From Eimeria necatrix (Eukaryota; Apicomplexa; Conoidasida; Eucoccidiorida; Eimeriidae), in assembly GCF_000499385.1 (NCBI RefSeq), contig NW_013654489.1:1-17464 (forward strand): DNA of 17,464 nt, written 5' to 3'. The notes under the pieces are model-generated. The model made no database searches. It worked only from the letters and a program-made list of their open reading frames with translations, and was not told where the DNA came from. This document shows, one piece after another, positions 16,912 through 17,464 of the stretch; position 1 is the stretch's first letter; each line of letters begins with the position of its first letter. A program made the position numbers and the translations under genes.

Positions 16912-17464
16912 AGGGGGACTCAGAGGCTTCTTTGCTTCCTTCAAGAAGCAGCTCCGTGGCTAATCGTGCTGCCAAGGGGGCCCCCTCCAGCAGCAGCCTG
17001 GGCAGCATCTCTCTGGGGCCCCTGGGGGGCCCCCGGGGGGCCCCTGGGCACAGTTCCACCCACTCAACCCTTGTCCCCAGGTACAGGGTTGTGGGGCCTT
17101 TGGGGGCCCCCTCTCCAGTGCCTGAGACCCCTCGAGACAGCGAGACTTCGGTGGCAGCAGAGGGGCCCCCCTTGGGGGGCCCCCCGGGGCCCCCGGGGCC
17201 CCCTGGATTGGAGGGTCCTGAGCGAGCTGGGTCTGGGGAGGGGCCCCCCGGGGTGCTGCAGCAGAGCTCGCGGGTGGGGGGCCCCCCGGGGGCCCCCAGT
17301 GGGAGTTCTGCGTCGAGCTGGGGGGGCCCCCCAAGTGCCTTTGCAGATTCGCCGGGGGGGGCCCCCCCGAGTGCTGCTGCTCCGCTGCTGCTGGCGTCCC
17401 CACCTACGGGGGGCCCTAGCCCGGGGCCCCCCTCCCCGGGGGCCCCCTCCCCGGGGCCCCCCCC
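16848..17464 (+). CDS. Ser/Gly/Pro-rich protein, 5' portion (gene F), runs off the window
   Basis: From ATG 16848 (TGTGAAGATGCC) one frame stays open for 205 codons to the window end with no stop. It begins MPSRPKHSPL, then an alanine run, GDSEASLLPSRSSSVANRAA, SSSSLGSISLGPLGGP, GHSSTHSTLVPRYRVVGPL, PVPETPRDSETSVAAEG, and long PPG/GAP stretches from GGGGCCCC blocks. The serine, acidic and arginine content makes this strand more convincing than the antisense frame, which is almost only Gly/Pro/Gln. It looks intrinsically disordered and phosphorylation-prone; no domain is visible. A leucine-rich frame (QVAASFVSAAEALGARP and following) ends at TGA 16845, two bases before this ATG, so the true start could lie in an upstream exon. 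Confidence 0.5.

Noticed and set aside
16577..17059. 160-codon minus-strand frame
   Set aside because: It is antisense to gene F and the end of gene E. Its composition is largely repeat-derived Ala, Leu, Gly and Pro, whereas the plus strand gives Ser/acidic-rich sequence open to the window end.

Overview
The window is nuclear DNA of an apicomplexan coccidian, almost certainly Eimeria (species not resolvable here). Reasons seen directly: pervasive (CAG/CTG)n tracts that encode poly-Q/A/S inside genes, four short arrays of the plant/coccidian-type telomere repeat AAACCCT, GC-rich intron-containing genes, and apicomplexan-style start contexts such as GGCAAAATGCC. The DNA is also crowded with GGGGCCCC-type palindromic G/C blocks, and both ends of the window stop in such a block, so this is probably a whole small contig bounded by unassemblable repeat. 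I found no bacterial-type operons, tRNA or rRNA genes, CRISPR arrays, or transposase genes. Most genes have introns, so the models below come from splice-phase bookkeeping by eye.

Layout, left to right. (1) 2881 to 1, minus: a kinesin gene with N-terminal extension and most of the motor domain in four phase-consistent exons; its 3' end is off the window. (2) about 3139-3790, plus: weak coding-like segments, then GGGGCCCC blocks. (3) 6882(?) to 4162, minus: an unrecognised coiled-coil protein with five well-supported 3' exons. (4) 6499(?) to 8235, plus: a second unrecognised Q/A/S-rich protein with a coiled-coil C-terminus; its 5' end overlaps the 5' end of gene 3. (5) 8236-9038: repeats and AT-rich spacers with weak coding hints. 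(6) 9039 onward, plus: an unrecognised protein with a hydrophobic N-terminus. (7) 9846-10035: a cluster of four GTGT/ACAC palindromes. (8) 10734-14018, plus: a family-X DNA polymerase (lambda/beta-like), two exons, apparently complete, 958 residues. (9) 14234-14800: a pyrimidine tract, GGGGCCCC hairpins, and weak coding. (10) 15390 to 14793, minus: coding-like segments of unresolved structure. (11) 15507-15944, plus: a small Q-rich protein with a signal anchor. (12) 16007-16704, plus: exons of an unrecognised gene. (13) 16848 to the end, plus: the start of an S/G/P-rich gene.

The genes do not form a recognisable pathway. A motor protein, a DNA-repair polymerase and several lineage-specific repeat-laden proteins simply sit together. 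What stands out is how repeats are handled. Trinucleotide runs mostly read CAG in exons and CTG in introns on the sense strand. Telomere-like arrays sit in introns next to splice sites. In the two recognisable enzymes, GGGGCCCC blocks stay in frame and fall in surface loops. The polymerase also lacks the lysine that gives its family dRP-lyase activity.
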